Part shown: positions 43,960-55,156 of the stretch, in pieces
How the letters are laid out: each line of letters begins with the position of its first letter
How positions within the stretch are numbered: the stretch's first letter is position 1
Assembly: GCF_009759685.1 (NCBI RefSeq)
Contig: NZ_CP046654.1
Span: forward strand, 2,852,001 to 2,916,000
DNA: 64,000 nt
From: Acinetobacter baumannii
Lineage (GTDB): Bacteria > Pseudomonadota > Gammaproteobacteria > Pseudomonadales > Moraxellaceae
Reading direction: 5' to 3'
Notes under the pieces: generated by a model
What the model saw: the letters and a program-made list of their open reading frames with translations, nothing else
Told to the model about the DNA's origin: nothing
The model's database searches: none
Translations under genes and position numbers: made by a program

Positions 43960-44921
43960 CGGCTGAGTTGTTTCAACGCCCCAAATCTTTTGAATTTATT
44001 CAAGCAACACGGTTATTGCGTCATAGCCCAGCTAATGATGCCTGTTCGTCATGGACTGATCATTTTAAATTTGAGACCTCGTTTAACTTAAACTTTCCGG
44101 CTACTGAAATTGAAAGTTTAGAATTAGTAGATGAGCGTGTTCATTTAACAAACCTGATCGTTGGTCTTACCGGTATACAAGGGGCATTACCTTATACTTA
44201 TACAAATAAAATTAAGCAGGCTCCACGGCAGCAACGAGCTGAAACTAAAGAGTTTTTGAGTTTATTTAATCATAAGTTAACTGGTCAGTATGTAGAGTCA
44301 AGTATTACTTATCACTTGCCTGTGCGATATGAAATAGAAAATAAAAATGATTATTTGGATATCCTGCATGCTTTAAATGGTTATGTTCGATCACAACATC
44401 AACAACAAGATTTGGATGAATATTTTGCTGAATTTTCAGGCTTAATGCAGGGGCAAAATAATACCGTTCATGCTTTGAAAACAATGTTGAGTTGTATATT
44501 TAAGCATGAAATTACAATTAAAGAGTTCATACAAGAATCATTTAAGTTAGCAAGTGATCAGTTAACAACTTTAGGTGGAAGCCAGCCTAGCTTACTTGGT
44601 ATTAACACGTTTTGTGGGGAAACGATTCAACAAATTGATGGAAAAATTGAGATTCAGATAGGTCCACTTAAGCGTCAGCAATATTTAAAATTTTTACCTC
44701 ATCAAGAGCTTAGTTTAAAGCTTAAAAAAATTGTAGAAACATGGTGCAGTCCGACACTTTCAATCGATCTTAGACTGATATTAGATGAGTCGGAAATACA
44801 ACCTGTTCGCCTGACTCAAAGCCAAGCCAATGGCTTAGGGCAAGGTGCTTTTTTAATGTCTCGCAAGCCTAGCACCCATAGCCATGAAACATGTTATAGC
44901 CTTATTGGAGAGCAAATATGA
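43923..44921 (+). CDS. tssG: T6SS baseplate protein TssG
   Basis: A 332-residue TssG (VasB/ImpH) protein. RPKSFEFIQATRLLRH near the start, IVGLTGIQGALPYTYT and the FLSLFNHKL block are typical. The start lies inside tssF with CAGGAG upstream (43909-43914), and the stop overlaps the next ATG (ATGA). It binds TssF and TssE in the baseplate. Confidence 0.94.
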   Translation: MQSERWWQDSSITAELFQRPKSFEFIQATRLLRHSPANDACSSWTDHFKFETSFNLNFPATEIESLELVDERVHLTNLIVGLTGIQGALPYTYTNKIKQAPRQQRAETKEFLSLFNHKLTGQYVESSITYHLPVRYEIENKNDYLDILHALNGYVRSQHQQQDLDEYFAEFSGLMQGQNNTVHALKTMLSCIFKHEITIKEFIQESFKLASDQLTTLGGSQPSLLGINTFCGETIQQIDGKIEIQIGPLKRQQYLKFLPHQELSLKLKKIVETWCSPTLSIDLRLILDESEIQPVRLTQSQANGLGQGAFLMSRKPSTHSHETCYSLIGEQI

Positions 44922-46330
44922 TTAAAAAAATATTACTCTCATTCATCGCTATTTTTACAATTGTTAGTGGATTGATTATTTTCTACTGGCGAGATGTTCA
45001 ATATAACCCTGATAAAGGGGATTTTTTCCTTTATTTTCTTTTATTACCGGCAATTATTACATTGGCGATCTTATCGCCTTGGCTGATTTATAGCGCTTAT
45101 AAAAGTTATAAAGAAAAGAAAGAGAAAGCTGTAAATCAAAGCCAAAATGATGATAGTCAAAAATCATCTGCTGCAATTGAACAACCTCTAGAACAGCTGG
45201 ATTTTAATGTATATTCCGCTTTTGCCATACATGCCCTAGGCGAGAATGAAACTATTATTGAAGAAATACAAAATTTTAAAAGTCCGGAGCTTGATGAGCA
45301 ATTGTTGAATTCGTATGGATTGCCTCTTTTATCTTATCGAATTAAAGATTTAGCTGAGACAAATGATGAGGATATTCAATACGCTGCTTCGCCAAGACAA
45401 GTTCGTATCATGTCTTTAATCAGGCAACAACTAGAACAAAATATAGAGAATTTGTATCGCTTGGCTGAACATTTAAAGCGCTCAATTTTATTTTATGAAT
45501 CTCATCAGATCCGTGAATATCATATGCATCCTGCATGGGTCGATCCAAATAGCGAATATGAAGATACGGAAACACCAGTAGTTGAAGTACACCGTTTAAA
45601 TCGACTGAATTTGCATATTTTTCTTCCAGAAGATTTATTACATGTTTGGAATGATGAGCAAAGTAATGATCTGATTTTAGAGTTTTTTAATGAGATTGGC
45701 ATTATTTCCCAAAAAGTTCATATCGAATATCACTTTTTGGGTGAGCGTGTAGCTTATCAAGAATTTATTCATTTATTAAAACGCATTCAAAAGAAAGAGC
45801 ATGAGGTATTTCTCATGCTGGCTGTTGATTCAGAGATTGATCAAGATCTTATTGATGAAAAATCATGGATGGTCAAAGATTATATTCCGGCTGAATTTGC
45901 TGCAAGCTGCCTCCTTGCGGACCCATCATTAAAAATCGAAGAACTCGAACCGGCTAAAAACTTAAAAATTGTGGTGGGCCAAGAAAAAGCAGCCAAAGTT
46001 CTTCATACGCTGAACTTAAATGAATTACCGCAGTATGAGGGAGATGAGCCATACGTACTTATTCTTTCAGACCAGACAGATATAAAAGCAGCGAAGCAAT
46101 TACAGCAGCAGTTTGCACAAACATCTGTTGAAACACATCACTATATTTATGTGAAATCTTCATTGGGGCATACCCAGCATTTAGTTGATATTTATGGCTT
46201 TATGCTCAGTATGCATTTTCCTGAACATATCGTTCCTTTTGTCTTTGGAGAAAATACAGTGTCAGCACATACATTTGTGCAGAGTGTCACTGAAAATTCA
46301 GAAGATGATGCGATGGTGTTGAATAGCTAA
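44918..46330 (+). CDS. T6SS-associated membrane protein upstream of tssM (AsaB position)
   Basis: A 470-residue protein with two N-terminal membrane helices (about 3-24 and 34-60) and a large charged cytoplasmic domain. I recognise no named domain. It is coupled to tssG by an ATGA overlap and precedes tssM by 30 nt. In Acinetobacter clusters this position is taken by an accessory protein of unknown function (AsaB, as I recall). A role in the membrane complex or TssM assembly is likely from topology and place (inference). Confidence 0.75.
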   Translation: MIKKILLSFIAIFTIVSGLIIFYWRDVQYNPDKGDFFLYFLLLPAIITLAILSPWLIYSAYKSYKEKKEKAVNQSQNDDSQKSSAAIEQPLEQLDFNVYSAFAIHALGENETIIEEIQNFKSPELDEQLLNSYGLPLLSYRIKDLAETNDEDIQYAASPRQVRIMSLIRQQLEQNIENLYRLAEHLKRSILFYESHQIREYHMHPAWVDPNSEYEDTETPVVEVHRLNRLNLHIFLPEDLLHVWNDEQSNDLILEFFNEIGIISQKVHIEYHFLGERVAYQEFIHLLKRIQKKEHEVFLMLAVDSEIDQDLIDEKSWMVKDYIPAEFAASCLLADPSLKIEELEPAKNLKIVVGQEKAAKVLHTLNLNELPQYEGDEPYVLILSDQTDIKAAKQLQQQFAQTSVETHHYIYVKSSLGHTQHLVDIYGFMLSMHFPEHIVPFVFGENTVSAHTFVQSVTENSEDDAMVLNS

Positions 46331-46360
46331 TTTAAACTTTGAACTTAGAACGAGAATAGA

Positions 46361-49300
46361 ATGCATACAATTTTAGGCTACTTGTGGCAGTACATCACGA
46401 ATCCTAAAGCAATTATCGCCTTGTCATTGTTCGTGGCATTGATGTCTTCCTATACTTCAATTCCTCGCCATATATTTTGGGCTTTAGCATCTGCATATGC
46501 TTTAGGGCTCATCGCTTATGGAATTTATTGGCTAATTCAGCGTAAAAAGCATGCTGTTCAAGGTGAAGAGCTTGCGCAAGCGATTGAAAAGGATACCCAA
46601 GCAGAGTACGGCAAAAATAAAGATAAAGAAGAGCTGCAACTTATTAGCCAACAAATGAAAGAATCTATTCAATTGATTCGTAAGTCAAAGTTAGGCGATA
46701 AAAAGGGGAACGCAGCACTATATGAGTTGCCATGGTATATGGTCATTGGTAACCCGGCTGCTGGTAAAAGTTCTGCGATCTATAATTCCGGTTTAAAGTT
46801 TCCTTTTGAAGAAACCCATCAAAAAATGGTTTCGGCTGGTTTAAGCGGTACGCGTAATTGTGACTGGTTTTTTTCAACTGAGGGTATTTTACTCGACACC
46901 GCTGGACGTTATTCAGTCTATAGCGAAGATCACTCTGAATGGTTAGGCTTTTTAAATATCTTAAAGAAGAACCGTTCTAAGGCTCCAGTAAATGGTTTAA
47001 TTCTTATTGTTAGTATTGCTGAGCTTGTTAGTCAGAGTCCTGAACACTCATTAAAGCTTGCGAAAAATTTACGCGCTCGTATTCAGGATTTAACCGAACG
47101 TTTAGAAGTGGTTGTACCCGTATATCTAGTCTTTTCAAAAATGGATTTGATCGCGGGTTTTACCGAATTTTTCGAATTCTATGAAGCGCAAGAATATAAT
47201 CAGGCGTGGGGCGCAACACTACCATATGAGCAAAACTCTTCTCATAATGCCGTAGATCTTTTTGAGAAACACTACAATATTCTTTATGACGGTTTAAAAG
47301 GGGTCAGTTCAACTCATCTTAGCCGTCGACATTCTCAAAATATCTCACCTAGTGTGATGACTTTCCCATTAGAATTTAAGACATTAAAACCAGCATTAAA
47401 AAGTTTTATTGCGACACTGTTTGAAGATAACCCTTACCAGTTCCAACCAGTTTTCCGCGGGTTTTATTTCACAAGTGCTTTGCAAGAAGGCGTAATAGAA
47501 AGTCCAATGACTGAGCAAATTGCACAGGAATTCCAACTTTCCCAAATTGCTCAAAGTGAAGTAAAAGATCAGCTAAAAACAACGCCTAACCATGGTTATT
47601 TCTTAAAAGGCTTGTTTTCAGATGTCATTTTAAAAGATAAAGATCTGGTTAAACAGCATGTCAATACAAGCAAAAAGCGTCAGCGTTATATTGCATTTAT
47701 TGGTGCTTTAGCTGGCGTATCCATTATTCTGGGTGTGTGGGTTTGGTCATATCGTAACAATCAACAACTTATTGCCGAAGTTCAAGCTGATTTAAATAAA
47801 GTTGTTCAATTGGAAAAGAGTTCAGGTCAACAATTGTCGACTCAATTAGAGGCCTTACTTATCTTGCAAAGACGTCTACAACAGTTAGACGAATTTGATG
47901 AAAATAGACCACTAAAATTTAGTTTTGGTTTATATCAAGGTAATGAGCTACGTGAAAAACTAAAAGCTGAATATTTAAAAGGTGTTAAGCAAATTGTTTT
48001 GATACCTACACAGCAAAATATTGCTCAGTATTTGCAGCGTGTAAAAAATAACGAAGCAACTTTAAAAGCAAATCATACCAATGTTGAGATCAAGCAAACT
48101 GCTCAAACTCAGCAATATTTGGAGCCTTCGGATACCAATCCTCAAGATGCTTATAATGCTTTAAAAGCATATTTAATGATGAGCAATCCACAGTATATGG
48201 ATGCGAGTCACTTAAGTGATCAGGTAACGCGTTTCTGGCGTTCTTGGCTTGATGCCAATAAAGGGCAGATGCCACGTGCAGATATGATTCAAGAAGCTGA
48301 GCAGATCTTATCTTACGCAATGACATTGGCAAATGATAAACAATTCCCGATTTTGGATGCTGACTCTCAACTCGTAGATCAGACACGTCAAGTATTGCTC
48401 TCTGTTATTAGAGGTATGCCAGCGCGTGACCGTGTTTATAACGAAATTAAAATGCGTGCTGCTGTGCGCTTCCCAGCTTTAACTGTGAGCCAGATTGTTG
48501 GTGACGCAAATAAAAATATTGTATTGGGTAGTTATGCATTACCAGGGGTATTTACTCAAAAAGCTTGGAACGAGTATGTAGAAAAAGCAATTGAGGAAGC
48601 AGCAGACAAACCTACGGATACTAAAGACTGGGTGCTTAATAGCCGTCAATCTGATGATTTAACTTTCTCTGGTAGTCCAGAGCAAATCAGAAAGCAGCTT
48701 ACTGCATTGTATAAACAAGAATATATTGCAGAGTGGAGAAAATTCTTAAGCGGTATTCACTATGCAAAAGCAACTCAGTTTGCTCAGCAAGTTAAAAATA
48801 TTGATGTATTGGGCGAACCACAAAATTCACCAATTCGCACACTTATTGAACGCGTAGCCATTGAAACAAATTGGGATAATCCGGTTGTTCAAGCAGAGTT
48901 AGCAGCGCCTCAAAAAGGATTTATTGCATGGTTTAAACGTAAGGTTTTAAATCATGATGATAAACAATTAGCAAATCAGGCTGTAACGAATGCTCAAGGG
49001 CCTATTTCTCAAGAATATCAAATGTTCTATCAATTGGTTCGTAAACGTGATGATCAGCAAGGTAAATCTTTGCTTGATGAATATATGACGAATCTTGCCT
49101 TAGTACGTAGTAAGTTTAATGAACTTAAGAATGCGGGTGAGATCGGACCGAATGCGATGACATTGGTTAAGCAAACTTTAAATGAGCAGACATCGGTATT
49201 TAACCAGACTCAAAAAATTGTAGATGAAAAGATGGCGGTTGGTTTCAGTGAAATTGATCAGCAACTTCTACAAAAATTAGTGGTGAGTCCACTTACCCAA

Positions 49301-50185
49301 GCCTTTGAAAGTTTAATTACACCTACTCAAGATGAAATCAATAAGCTATGGGTAATGCAAGCCTATCAACCATTTACTGCAAATCTTGCTAAGAAATATC
49401 CATTTAACTCATCAGCTTCTTTACAAGCAACAAGTAGTGAAATTGGACAAATTCTTGGTGAGAACGGCAGTATTTCCCGTTTTGTTAAAGAGAGTTTAGA
49501 CCCGTTTGTTATCCGCCGCGGTTATACCTTAACCTCCAAAACATGGAAAGATTTGGGGATTAGTTTAAACCCACAATTTGTTATGAACTTCCAACGCTAT
49601 GTTGCACCTACAAATGGAATGGCAACAGGTGAGTTAAATAGCCAAGCACCAGCTGCTCCGGCAACCAATCAGTCTAACTTCCAGTTCTACCCAATTCAAA
49701 ACCCGCAGTTACTTTCATATACCGTTGATATTGATGGTCAGCGTATGACTTATGAAAATGGGGTGCAGCAATGGGTTAACTTTATTTGGCCAAATCAAGG
49801 CAGTATTCCGGGTGCTCGTATTACGGCTGTAGATTTACAAGGTCAGACACATACCATTTTTGATGAACCAGGCGAATACGGGATTAACCGTTTAATCGAT
49901 AGTGCACAGCGTAAAGAGCAAAACGGTGGTTTTGAAATGCTTTGGCGCAGTAAGACAGATCCATCACTCTTTGTGAAAATGAACTTCCGTCTTATTAGTA
50001 GTAATTCAGGAAGTATCGGTTCAAGCCGTGGCTACTCTGGTATGCAACTGGTGGACAAAGTGACTGCGGATAAAGCTGCTCGCGTTGTATCCGCACAGCA
50101 AGCACCAGCTCAGGCTGCTGCTCCTGCCAAAACTGAAAATCCAGTTTCTGCACTAGCACAACCTGCTGCGGGAGTTAAGCCATGA
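46361..50185 (+). CDS. tssM: T6SS membrane complex protein TssM (IcmF)
   Basis: A 1274-residue IcmF-type inner-membrane protein. Two N-terminal helices (about 14-60) and a third (about 443-463) frame a cytoplasmic NTPase-like domain. This has an intact Walker A (G130-S137, GNPAAGKS) and the LLDTAGRY switch. The large periplasmic part ends in the TssM C-terminal beta-domain that contacts TssJ in other species. No tssJ lipoprotein gene is present in this cluster. The tail is Ala/Pro-rich. Confidence 0.95.
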   Translation: MHTILGYLWQYITNPKAIIALSLFVALMSSYTSIPRHIFWALASAYALGLIAYGIYWLIQRKKHAVQGEELAQAIEKDTQAEYGKNKDKEELQLISQQMKESIQLIRKSKLGDKKGNAALYELPWYMVIGNPAAGKSSAIYNSGLKFPFEETHQKMVSAGLSGTRNCDWFFSTEGILLDTAGRYSVYSEDHSEWLGFLNILKKNRSKAPVNGLILIVSIAELVSQSPEHSLKLAKNLRARIQDLTERLEVVVPVYLVFSKMDLIAGFTEFFEFYEAQEYNQAWGATLPYEQNSSHNAVDLFEKHYNILYDGLKGVSSTHLSRRHSQNISPSVMTFPLEFKTLKPALKSFIATLFEDNPYQFQPVFRGFYFTSALQEGVIESPMTEQIAQEFQLSQIAQSEVKDQLKTTPNHGYFLKGLFSDVILKDKDLVKQHVNTSKKRQRYIAFIGALAGVSIILGVWVWSYRNNQQLIAEVQADLNKVVQLEKSSGQQLSTQLEALLILQRRLQQLDEFDENRPLKFSFGLYQGNELREKLKAEYLKGVKQIVLIPTQQNIAQYLQRVKNNEATLKANHTNVEIKQTAQTQQYLEPSDTNPQDAYNALKAYLMMSNPQYMDASHLSDQVTRFWRSWLDANKGQMPRADMIQEAEQILSYAMTLANDKQFPILDADSQLVDQTRQVLLSVIRGMPARDRVYNEIKMRAAVRFPALTVSQIVGDANKNIVLGSYALPGVFTQKAWNEYVEKAIEEAADKPTDTKDWVLNSRQSDDLTFSGSPEQIRKQLTALYKQEYIAEWRKFLSGIHYAKATQFAQQVKNIDVLGEPQNSPIRTLIERVAIETNWDNPVVQAELAAPQKGFIAWFKRKVLNHDDKQLANQAVTNAQGPISQEYQMFYQLVRKRDDQQGKSLLDEYMTNLALVRSKFNELKNAGEIGPNAMTLVKQTLNEQTSVFNQTQKIVDEKMAVGFSEIDQQLLQKLVVSPLTQAFESLITPTQDEINKLWVMQAYQPFTANLAKKYPFNSSASLQATSSEIGQILGENGSISRFVKESLDPFVIRRGYTLTSKTWKDLGISLNPQFVMNFQRYVAPTNGMATGELNSQAPAAPATNQSNFQFYPIQNPQLLSYTVDIDGQRMTYENGVQQWVNFIWPNQGSIPGARITAVDLQGQTHTIFDEPGEYGINRLIDSAQRKEQNGGFEMLWRSKTDPSLFVKMNFRLISSNSGSIGSSRGYSGMQLVDKVTADKAARVVSAQQAPAQAAAPAKTENPVSALAQPAAGVKP

Positions 50186-50222
50186 CATGGAAACTAACCT
50201 CTACATTCAAGGAGGAGCATTG

Positions 50223-51182
50223 ATGCATACATTAAAAACAACTCCTCTGTATTACGGTAAAAGCCCTGCACGTGGTGACTTCTTAAAGACAAAAGGTCAA
50301 TATGCCTTAATACAGGTACTTGATCAGTGGATAACAGAAGCATTGGAATATGCAATGCAGTCAAATATGTTCAAAGAGGCATATAGCAAGTTGCCTTCAT
50401 TGGATTTCTTTATTGCAAATCCACAAGAGAACATGTTCTTGGCTGCTAATTTGTTGGCGAGCGAAGACAGTTCAGGCCGAGCTTTTCCGATGGTACTCAG
50501 TCATTTACTTGAGATTGATTTGCCATATGAAAATTTATTATATGCACCTTATAGCTATAAGCATGTCTTAGTTGATTTATTTCAAAATAATCGCGCATTA
50601 AGAGGGATTAAAGACTCTGACTTATTATTTGGTAAGCTAAATCATTTACCAAATCAAATTCAGGTTTTATCTGAACGTGAATGTGTAGGTTTTTATGAAA
50701 ATCATACCATGCATTCATTTGCTCAGTTAATGAAGCTAAGTATTTATGAGTTAGCTCAAAGCATGATTGGTTTAGGATTACTACTACAACCAATTTTACA
50801 AAATGGGACTAGCCGTTTAAATAAAGTCTTGATTCTACCGATTAATAATCCTGCTTATTGTTATGAAATAGCGGCATTCTGGGTCAGTATTATTTGTCGT
50901 TTTTTAAAACAGCATAATACCGAAGTATTAATTGGGTTGTTACATCGGGAGCAGCCGGTATTATTCTTTGGTTTTCAGGGTGCTGATATTTTAGCTCTTA
51001 GCGATATTTTTACTCAGAATATGGATAGCAAACATTGGGTTTCTTTAATACAAGCTCAATGGATTGATACTTATTTGGAACAGAATGCTGGTTTAGCAAC
51101 GCTAGAACAATCTTTATGTCAACGCCAATTAAGTTTAAATCAAGGTTTAAAACTATTTAGACAGACTTTTTTGGGTGAATAA
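50223..51182 (+). CDS. tagF: T6SS-associated protein TagF
   Basis: A 319-residue TagF (DUF2094) protein. The N-terminal [13 protein letters not shown] motif and [10 protein letters not shown]...AGRAFPM-like core are typical. The ATG at 50223 is chosen because GGAGGAG lies five bases before it; the upstream in-frame ATG at 50187 has no such site. TagF proteins act as posttranslational repressors of T6SS assembly in other bacteria, usually balanced by a PpkA/Fha pathway that is not encoded here. Confidence 0.9.
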   Translation: MHTLKTTPLYYGKSPARGDFLKTKGQYALIQVLDQWITEALEYAMQSNMFKEAYSKLPSLDFFIANPQENMFLAANLLASEDSSGRAFPMVLSHLLEIDLPYENLLYAPYSYKHVLVDLFQNNRALRGIKDSDLLFGKLNHLPNQIQVLSERECVGFYENHTMHSFAQLMKLSIYELAQSMIGLGLLLQPILQNGTSRLNKVLILPINNPAYCYEIAAFWVSIICRFLKQHNTEVLIGLLHREQPVLFFGFQGADILALSDIFTQNMDSKHWVSLIQAQWIDTYLEQNAGLATLEQSLCQRQLSLNQGLKLFRQTFLGE

Positions 51183-51184
51183 CA

Positions 51185-51952
51185 ATGAATCAAAAATATC
51201 AAATTAAACTTTCACAATTTATAAAAGGCTGTTTTATATATGCAATTGCGAATTATGCTTTAGCACAGCCTATAGTTGTAGAAGGTGTAGTGCCAAATGA
51301 AGCAAGTAAACAGGCTATTTTAATGAAAATGCAGTCTGTTTATGGTGCAGATCAAGTTGTTGATAAAATACAAGTTCGACCAGTTGCCGCTCCAAATGGA
51401 TGGAGTGACTCTGTCACACGAGTGATTACACCTGATCTTAAAAAAGTTTCTCAGGGTAAGTTAAGTGTTAATGGAACCCGATTTGAACTGACCGGGAAAA
51501 TGCTAAATCCGACAGAAATACAGCCAACCATTCAGTCTTTTCAGAATTTGGTACAGCCTCCATATCAATTATTTTCCCAGCTTTCTGTAAATCAGGCTGA
51601 GCAGAAGATTATTGATGATGCTTTAAAAAATCGAATTATTGAATTTGAATCTGGTAGTGCAGTATTAACTGAAGCTGGGCAAAAAATTCTTGATGAAATG
51701 GCTGTTGCTTTAAATAAAGTGGGCGGGAAAAAAGTCAAAATTGTGGGGCATACCGATAGTTCTGGTGATGCGACCAAAAACTTAAAACTCAGCCAAGATC
51801 GAGCTTTAGCAGTTAAAAATTATTTAATTAGTAAGAATATTCCTGCTGATCATTTATCTACCGAAGGTTTAGGTTCATCTAAGCCTGTAGCGGACAATAC
51901 TTCTGCGGAAGGTAGAAAGAAAAACCGCCGAATTGAGTTCACCGTTTTATAG
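51185..51952 (+). CDS. tagN: OmpA-like peptidoglycan-binding protein (TagN type)
   Basis: A 255-residue exported protein: a hydrophobic N-terminus ending near NYALA (about residue 27), a BON-like region (about 30-120), and a C-terminal OmpA/MotB peptidoglycan-binding domain (about 140-255) with KIVGHTDSSGDATKNLKLSQDRALAVKNYL and the final GRKKNRRIEFTV. It probably anchors the T6SS membrane complex to the cell wall, a task that TssL does elsewhere but cannot here because it lacks this domain. It starts three bases after tagF. Confidence 0.85.
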   Translation: MNQKYQIKLSQFIKGCFIYAIANYALAQPIVVEGVVPNEASKQAILMKMQSVYGADQVVDKIQVRPVAAPNGWSDSVTRVITPDLKKVSQGKLSVNGTRFELTGKMLNPTEIQPTIQSFQNLVQPPYQLFSQLSVNQAEQKIIDDALKNRIIEFESGSAVLTEAGQKILDEMAVALNKVGGKKVKIVGHTDSSGDATKNLKLSQDRALAVKNYLISKNIPADHLSTEGLGSSKPVADNTSAEGRKKNRRIEFTVL

Positions 51953-51968
51953 GGATAAGGAGAAGAAT

Positions 51969-52232
51969 ATGGCTAGCCCTTACATTACGATTGGATGCCC
52001 AACGACAGGTGGAGGGCAAGTCATTTCTGGTAATAGTGCATTTTTAATTGATGGAATCGCAATTGCATGTGTAGGTGATAAAGCAACTTGTCCGGCGCAT
52101 AAAACGGTTTCTACGATTGTTTCCGGTGACCCAAATATGCAAGTGATGGGAAAAGCAGCTGCAAGAGTAAATGATTCATTATCGTGTGGCTGTAAATTAT
52201 TACCGAAACAAAGTTTGGTTAATCAAGGATAG
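51969..52232 (+). CDS. PAAR-domain spike protein
   Basis: An 87-residue stand-alone PAAR protein. The motif ITIGCPTTGGGQVISG, the C/H-containing CVGDKATCPAHKT segment and the C-terminal ARVNDSLSCGCKLLP fit the zinc-binding conical spike tip. No toxin extension is fused. The start at 51969 has AAGGAGAAG six bases upstream; the longer reading from 51933 would overlap tagN with no such site. It would sharpen a VgrG spike, but no vgrG lies in the window. Confidence 0.9.
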   Translation: MASPYITIGCPTTGGGQVISGNSAFLIDGIAIACVGDKATCPAHKTVSTIVSGDPNMQVMGKAAARVNDSLSCGCKLLPKQSLVNQG

Positions 52233-52240
52233 CAGAGGGT

Positions 52241-52278
52241 ATATCTTTTTTTCTTAAATGTTTAAGTTAAAAAGATAT
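52241..52278. promoter_or_regulatory. Long AT-rich hairpin between PAAR and clpV
   Basis: ATATCTTTTT / AAAAAGATAT with an inner CTTAAA / TTTAAG stem, in the roughly 220-nt gap after PAAR. The gap is the longest inside the T6SS cluster and may contain a separate promoter for clpV-tagX. Confidence 0.4.
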
Positions 52279-52454
52279 GTGTACTAATTAAATGATCTTA
52301 AATGGTATTAGATTTTTTATTTAGATATAAGAAATCGAATAAATCATATTAATGATTGTAATGCTGGGTTATTTGTCGGATAAAGCTAAATTTTGGTAAT
52401 ATACGGGCATTATGATTTTAAGTATTAAATTATTTAAAAATATTGAGAGTAATG

Positions 52455-55133
52455 ATGAGTAGTTTAAAAATTTTAATTACAAAACTTTCTACAGCTGCAC
52501 GCACTGCTTTAGAAAAATCTGCTAATGCTTGTGTTCTTCAGCAAAACTACGAAATTGAAATTGAACATTTATTTTTAGAGTTACTTAATCAGTCTTTAGA
52601 AAACGATTTAAAAATTTTATTAAAAAAATATAAAATCTCAGCCGATGCTTTGGCAGATGATTTAAAAGAAACAATTTCTCAATTACCAAAAGGTAATACA
52701 CGTACTCCAATTTTTGCTAAATCAATTGTTCGTTTATTTGAACAAGCTTGGTTATTGGCTTCAGCAGAACAAAATCCTGTCATTCGTAGTGGTCATTTAT
52801 TGGTTGCATTATTAACTGCACCAGACCTCTATCAAATTGCAACAAGAGCTTCGAGTTTATTTGATCTTTTCCCGATAGACTCAATGAAACATAAGTTTCT
52901 TGAAATTTGTGAAAAAAGTGTAGAACAACAAGAAGAATCAAAAACATCTTCACAAGCAGATGAATTAGAACAAGCCGCTACTCCAACTGCAAAAACTCAA
53001 AAAACACCTGCTTTAGATCAATATACAATTAATTTAACTGAAAAAGCGAAGAACGGCGGGATTGACCCTGTTATTGGGCGTGAATATGAAATTCGTTTGA
53101 TGCTCGATATTTTAATGCGCAGACGTCAGAACAACCCAATTTTAACTGGTGAGCCAGGTGTAGGTAAAACAGCTGTAGTTGAAGGGTTGGCTTTAAAAAT
53201 TGCTCAAGGTTTAGTTCCTGAAGCATTAAAAAATGTTCATTTGCACGTTTTAGATATGGGGCTTTTGCAAGCTGGGGCAAGTGTTAAAGGTGAATTTGAA
53301 AACCGTTTAAAGCAAGTTATTCAAGAAGTCCAATCATCGGCTCATCCTATTATTTTATTTATTGATGAAGCGCATACGCTTATTGGAGCAGGTGGCCAAG
53401 CGGGGCAAAACGATGCTGCCAATCTTTTAAAACCTGCACTTGCTCGTGGCGAGTTACGTACTATTGCTGCAACAACATGGGCAGAATATAAACAGTATTT
53501 TGAGAAAGATGCTGCATTGAGCCGCCGTTTTCAGGTGGTAAAGGTTGAAGAACCGGCCGAAGAAGTTGCTGTGGATATGCTACGTGCAATGATTCCCGTA
53601 ATGCAAAAGCACTTTAATTTACAAATTGATGATGAAGCAATTGTAACGGCTGTACATGCCTCTCATCGCTATATTAGTGGTCGTCAACTCCCAGACAAAG
53701 CAGTAAGTGTTCTTGATACTGCAGCAGCGCGTGTAGCTTTGACCCAAAATGCACAACCAGTCAAACTTGATCAATTGAAAGCACAAGAACATAACTTAAA
53801 GCTTGAGCAACAAATTTTGGAAAATGAACACCGTCAAATTCCAATACATCATGAAAGATTAGAAAATCTGAAAAACCAACTAGAGTCATTACAAAGTGAG
53901 ATCCAAGAGACTCAGGAACAATGGCAAAAAGAATTAGAGCTAGTTCGTAAAATTCAGGAATTAGAAGCGCAGAGCCATTCTAATGAGTCTGAAGCCTACG
54001 ATCAGATTAATTTAATACGCAAAGACCTTGCTGATATTCAGGGACAACAGCCGTTAGTTTTTGAGCGAGTAAACTCTCAGATTATCAATGAAATTATTTC
54101 TGATTGGACAGGTATTCCTGTTGGGAAAATGGTCAATGATGAAATTAAGCAGATTTTAACGCTTGAAGATAAATTAGGTGAGCGTGTAATGGGGCAAGAT
54201 TATGCACTTACACAATTAGTCCAAGGGATTAAAACTTCAAAAGCTAAATTAGAAGATCCAAATAAACCTCAAGGGGTGTTCCTTTTAGTCGGGCCTAGTG
54301 GGGTTGGTAAAACTGAAACTGCTTTAGCCTTGGCTAATGAGTTATATGGCGGTGAACAGCATTTAATCACGATTAATATGTCTGAGTATCAAGAAGCACA
54401 TACTGTCTCTTCGCTTAAAGGTGCTCCTCCAGGCTATGTTGGCTATGGTCAGGGTGGGGTTTTAACTGAAGCTGTACGCCGTAATCCTTATAGTGTTGTG
54501 TTACTCGACGAAATTGAAAAAGCACATAGCGATGTTCAGGAGTTGTTCTATCAAGTATTTGATAAAGGTACTTTAGAGGATGGTGAAGGGCGCGTTATTG
54601 ATTTTAAAAACACGACAATCTTATTAACTTCAAATACGGGCTCGAGTGCAATTATGCAGGCATGTTTAAATCAGCCTGTAGAAGAATGGCCTACCGCGGA
54701 AGATTTAATCGAACATTTAAAACCGAGTTTATATAAACAGTTTAAGCCAGCCTTCTTAGGGCGTATGAGAGTTGTGCCATATTTCCCATTGCATGATGAT
54801 TTATTGGTTCGAATTATTAAACACAAATTGGGCAAAATTACTGCTCGAATTGAAAAACAATATAGAACGGAAGTTCAATATTCAGATGACTTGGTTGAGT
54901 TGCTACTCAGCCGTTGTACTGAAGTGGATAGTGGCGCCCGTAATGTTGATAACATCTTAAATTCTACAGTTTTACCTGCTTTGGCAACTGAAATTTTAGT
55001 GGCTTTGGCAGATCAAAAATTGCCGAAATTGATCATGATTGATGCAAAAGATGACGAGATCCAATATTTACTAGATCCTGTGGCGAAGCCTGCTAAAAAA
55101 CGGACTAGTAAAAAGTTGAAATCAGAAGTTTAA
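52455..55133 (+). CDS. clpV: T6SS sheath-recycling ATPase ClpV (TssH)
   Basis: About 892 residues in the Clp/Hsp100 class. It has an N-domain (1-150), an acidic linker, AAA1 with GEPGVGKTAVVEG and IDEAHTLIGAG, a coiled-coil middle domain (about 430-540), and AAA2 with GPSGVGKTETALALANELYGG and LLDEIEKAHSDV. It dissolves contracted TssBC sheaths. Two adjacent ATGs (52452, 52455) follow a TTG; the ATG pair is the better start. It has a basic C-terminal tail (KPAKKRTSKK). Confidence 0.95.
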   Translation: MSSLKILITKLSTAARTALEKSANACVLQQNYEIEIEHLFLELLNQSLENDLKILLKKYKISADALADDLKETISQLPKGNTRTPIFAKSIVRLFEQAWLLASAEQNPVIRSGHLLVALLTAPDLYQIATRASSLFDLFPIDSMKHKFLEICEKSVEQQEESKTSSQADELEQAATPTAKTQKTPALDQYTINLTEKAKNGGIDPVIGREYEIRLMLDILMRRRQNNPILTGEPGVGKTAVVEGLALKIAQGLVPEALKNVHLHVLDMGLLQAGASVKGEFENRLKQVIQEVQSSAHPIILFIDEAHTLIGAGGQAGQNDAANLLKPALARGELRTIAATTWAEYKQYFEKDAALSRRFQVVKVEEPAEEVAVDMLRAMIPVMQKHFNLQIDDEAIVTAVHASHRYISGRQLPDKAVSVLDTAAARVALTQNAQPVKLDQLKAQEHNLKLEQQILENEHRQIPIHHERLENLKNQLESLQSEIQETQEQWQKELELVRKIQELEAQSHSNESEAYDQINLIRKDLADIQGQQPLVFERVNSQIINEIISDWTGIPVGKMVNDEIKQILTLEDKLGERVMGQDYALTQLVQGIKTSKAKLEDPNKPQGVFLLVGPSGVGKTETALALANELYGGEQHLITINMSEYQEAHTVSSLKGAPPGYVGYGQGGVLTEAVRRNPYSVVLLDEIEKAHSDVQELFYQVFDKGTLEDGEGRVIDFKNTTILLTSNTGSSAIMQACLNQPVEEWPTAEDLIEHLKPSLYKQFKPAFLGRMRVVPYFPLHDDLLVRIIKHKLGKITARIEKQYRTEVQYSDDLVELLLSRCTEVDSGARNVDNILNSTVLPALATEILVALADQKLPKLIMIDAKDDEIQYLLDPVAKPAKKRTSKKLKSEV

Positions 55134-55156
55134 AAATTTAATAGAGCCAAAATTAG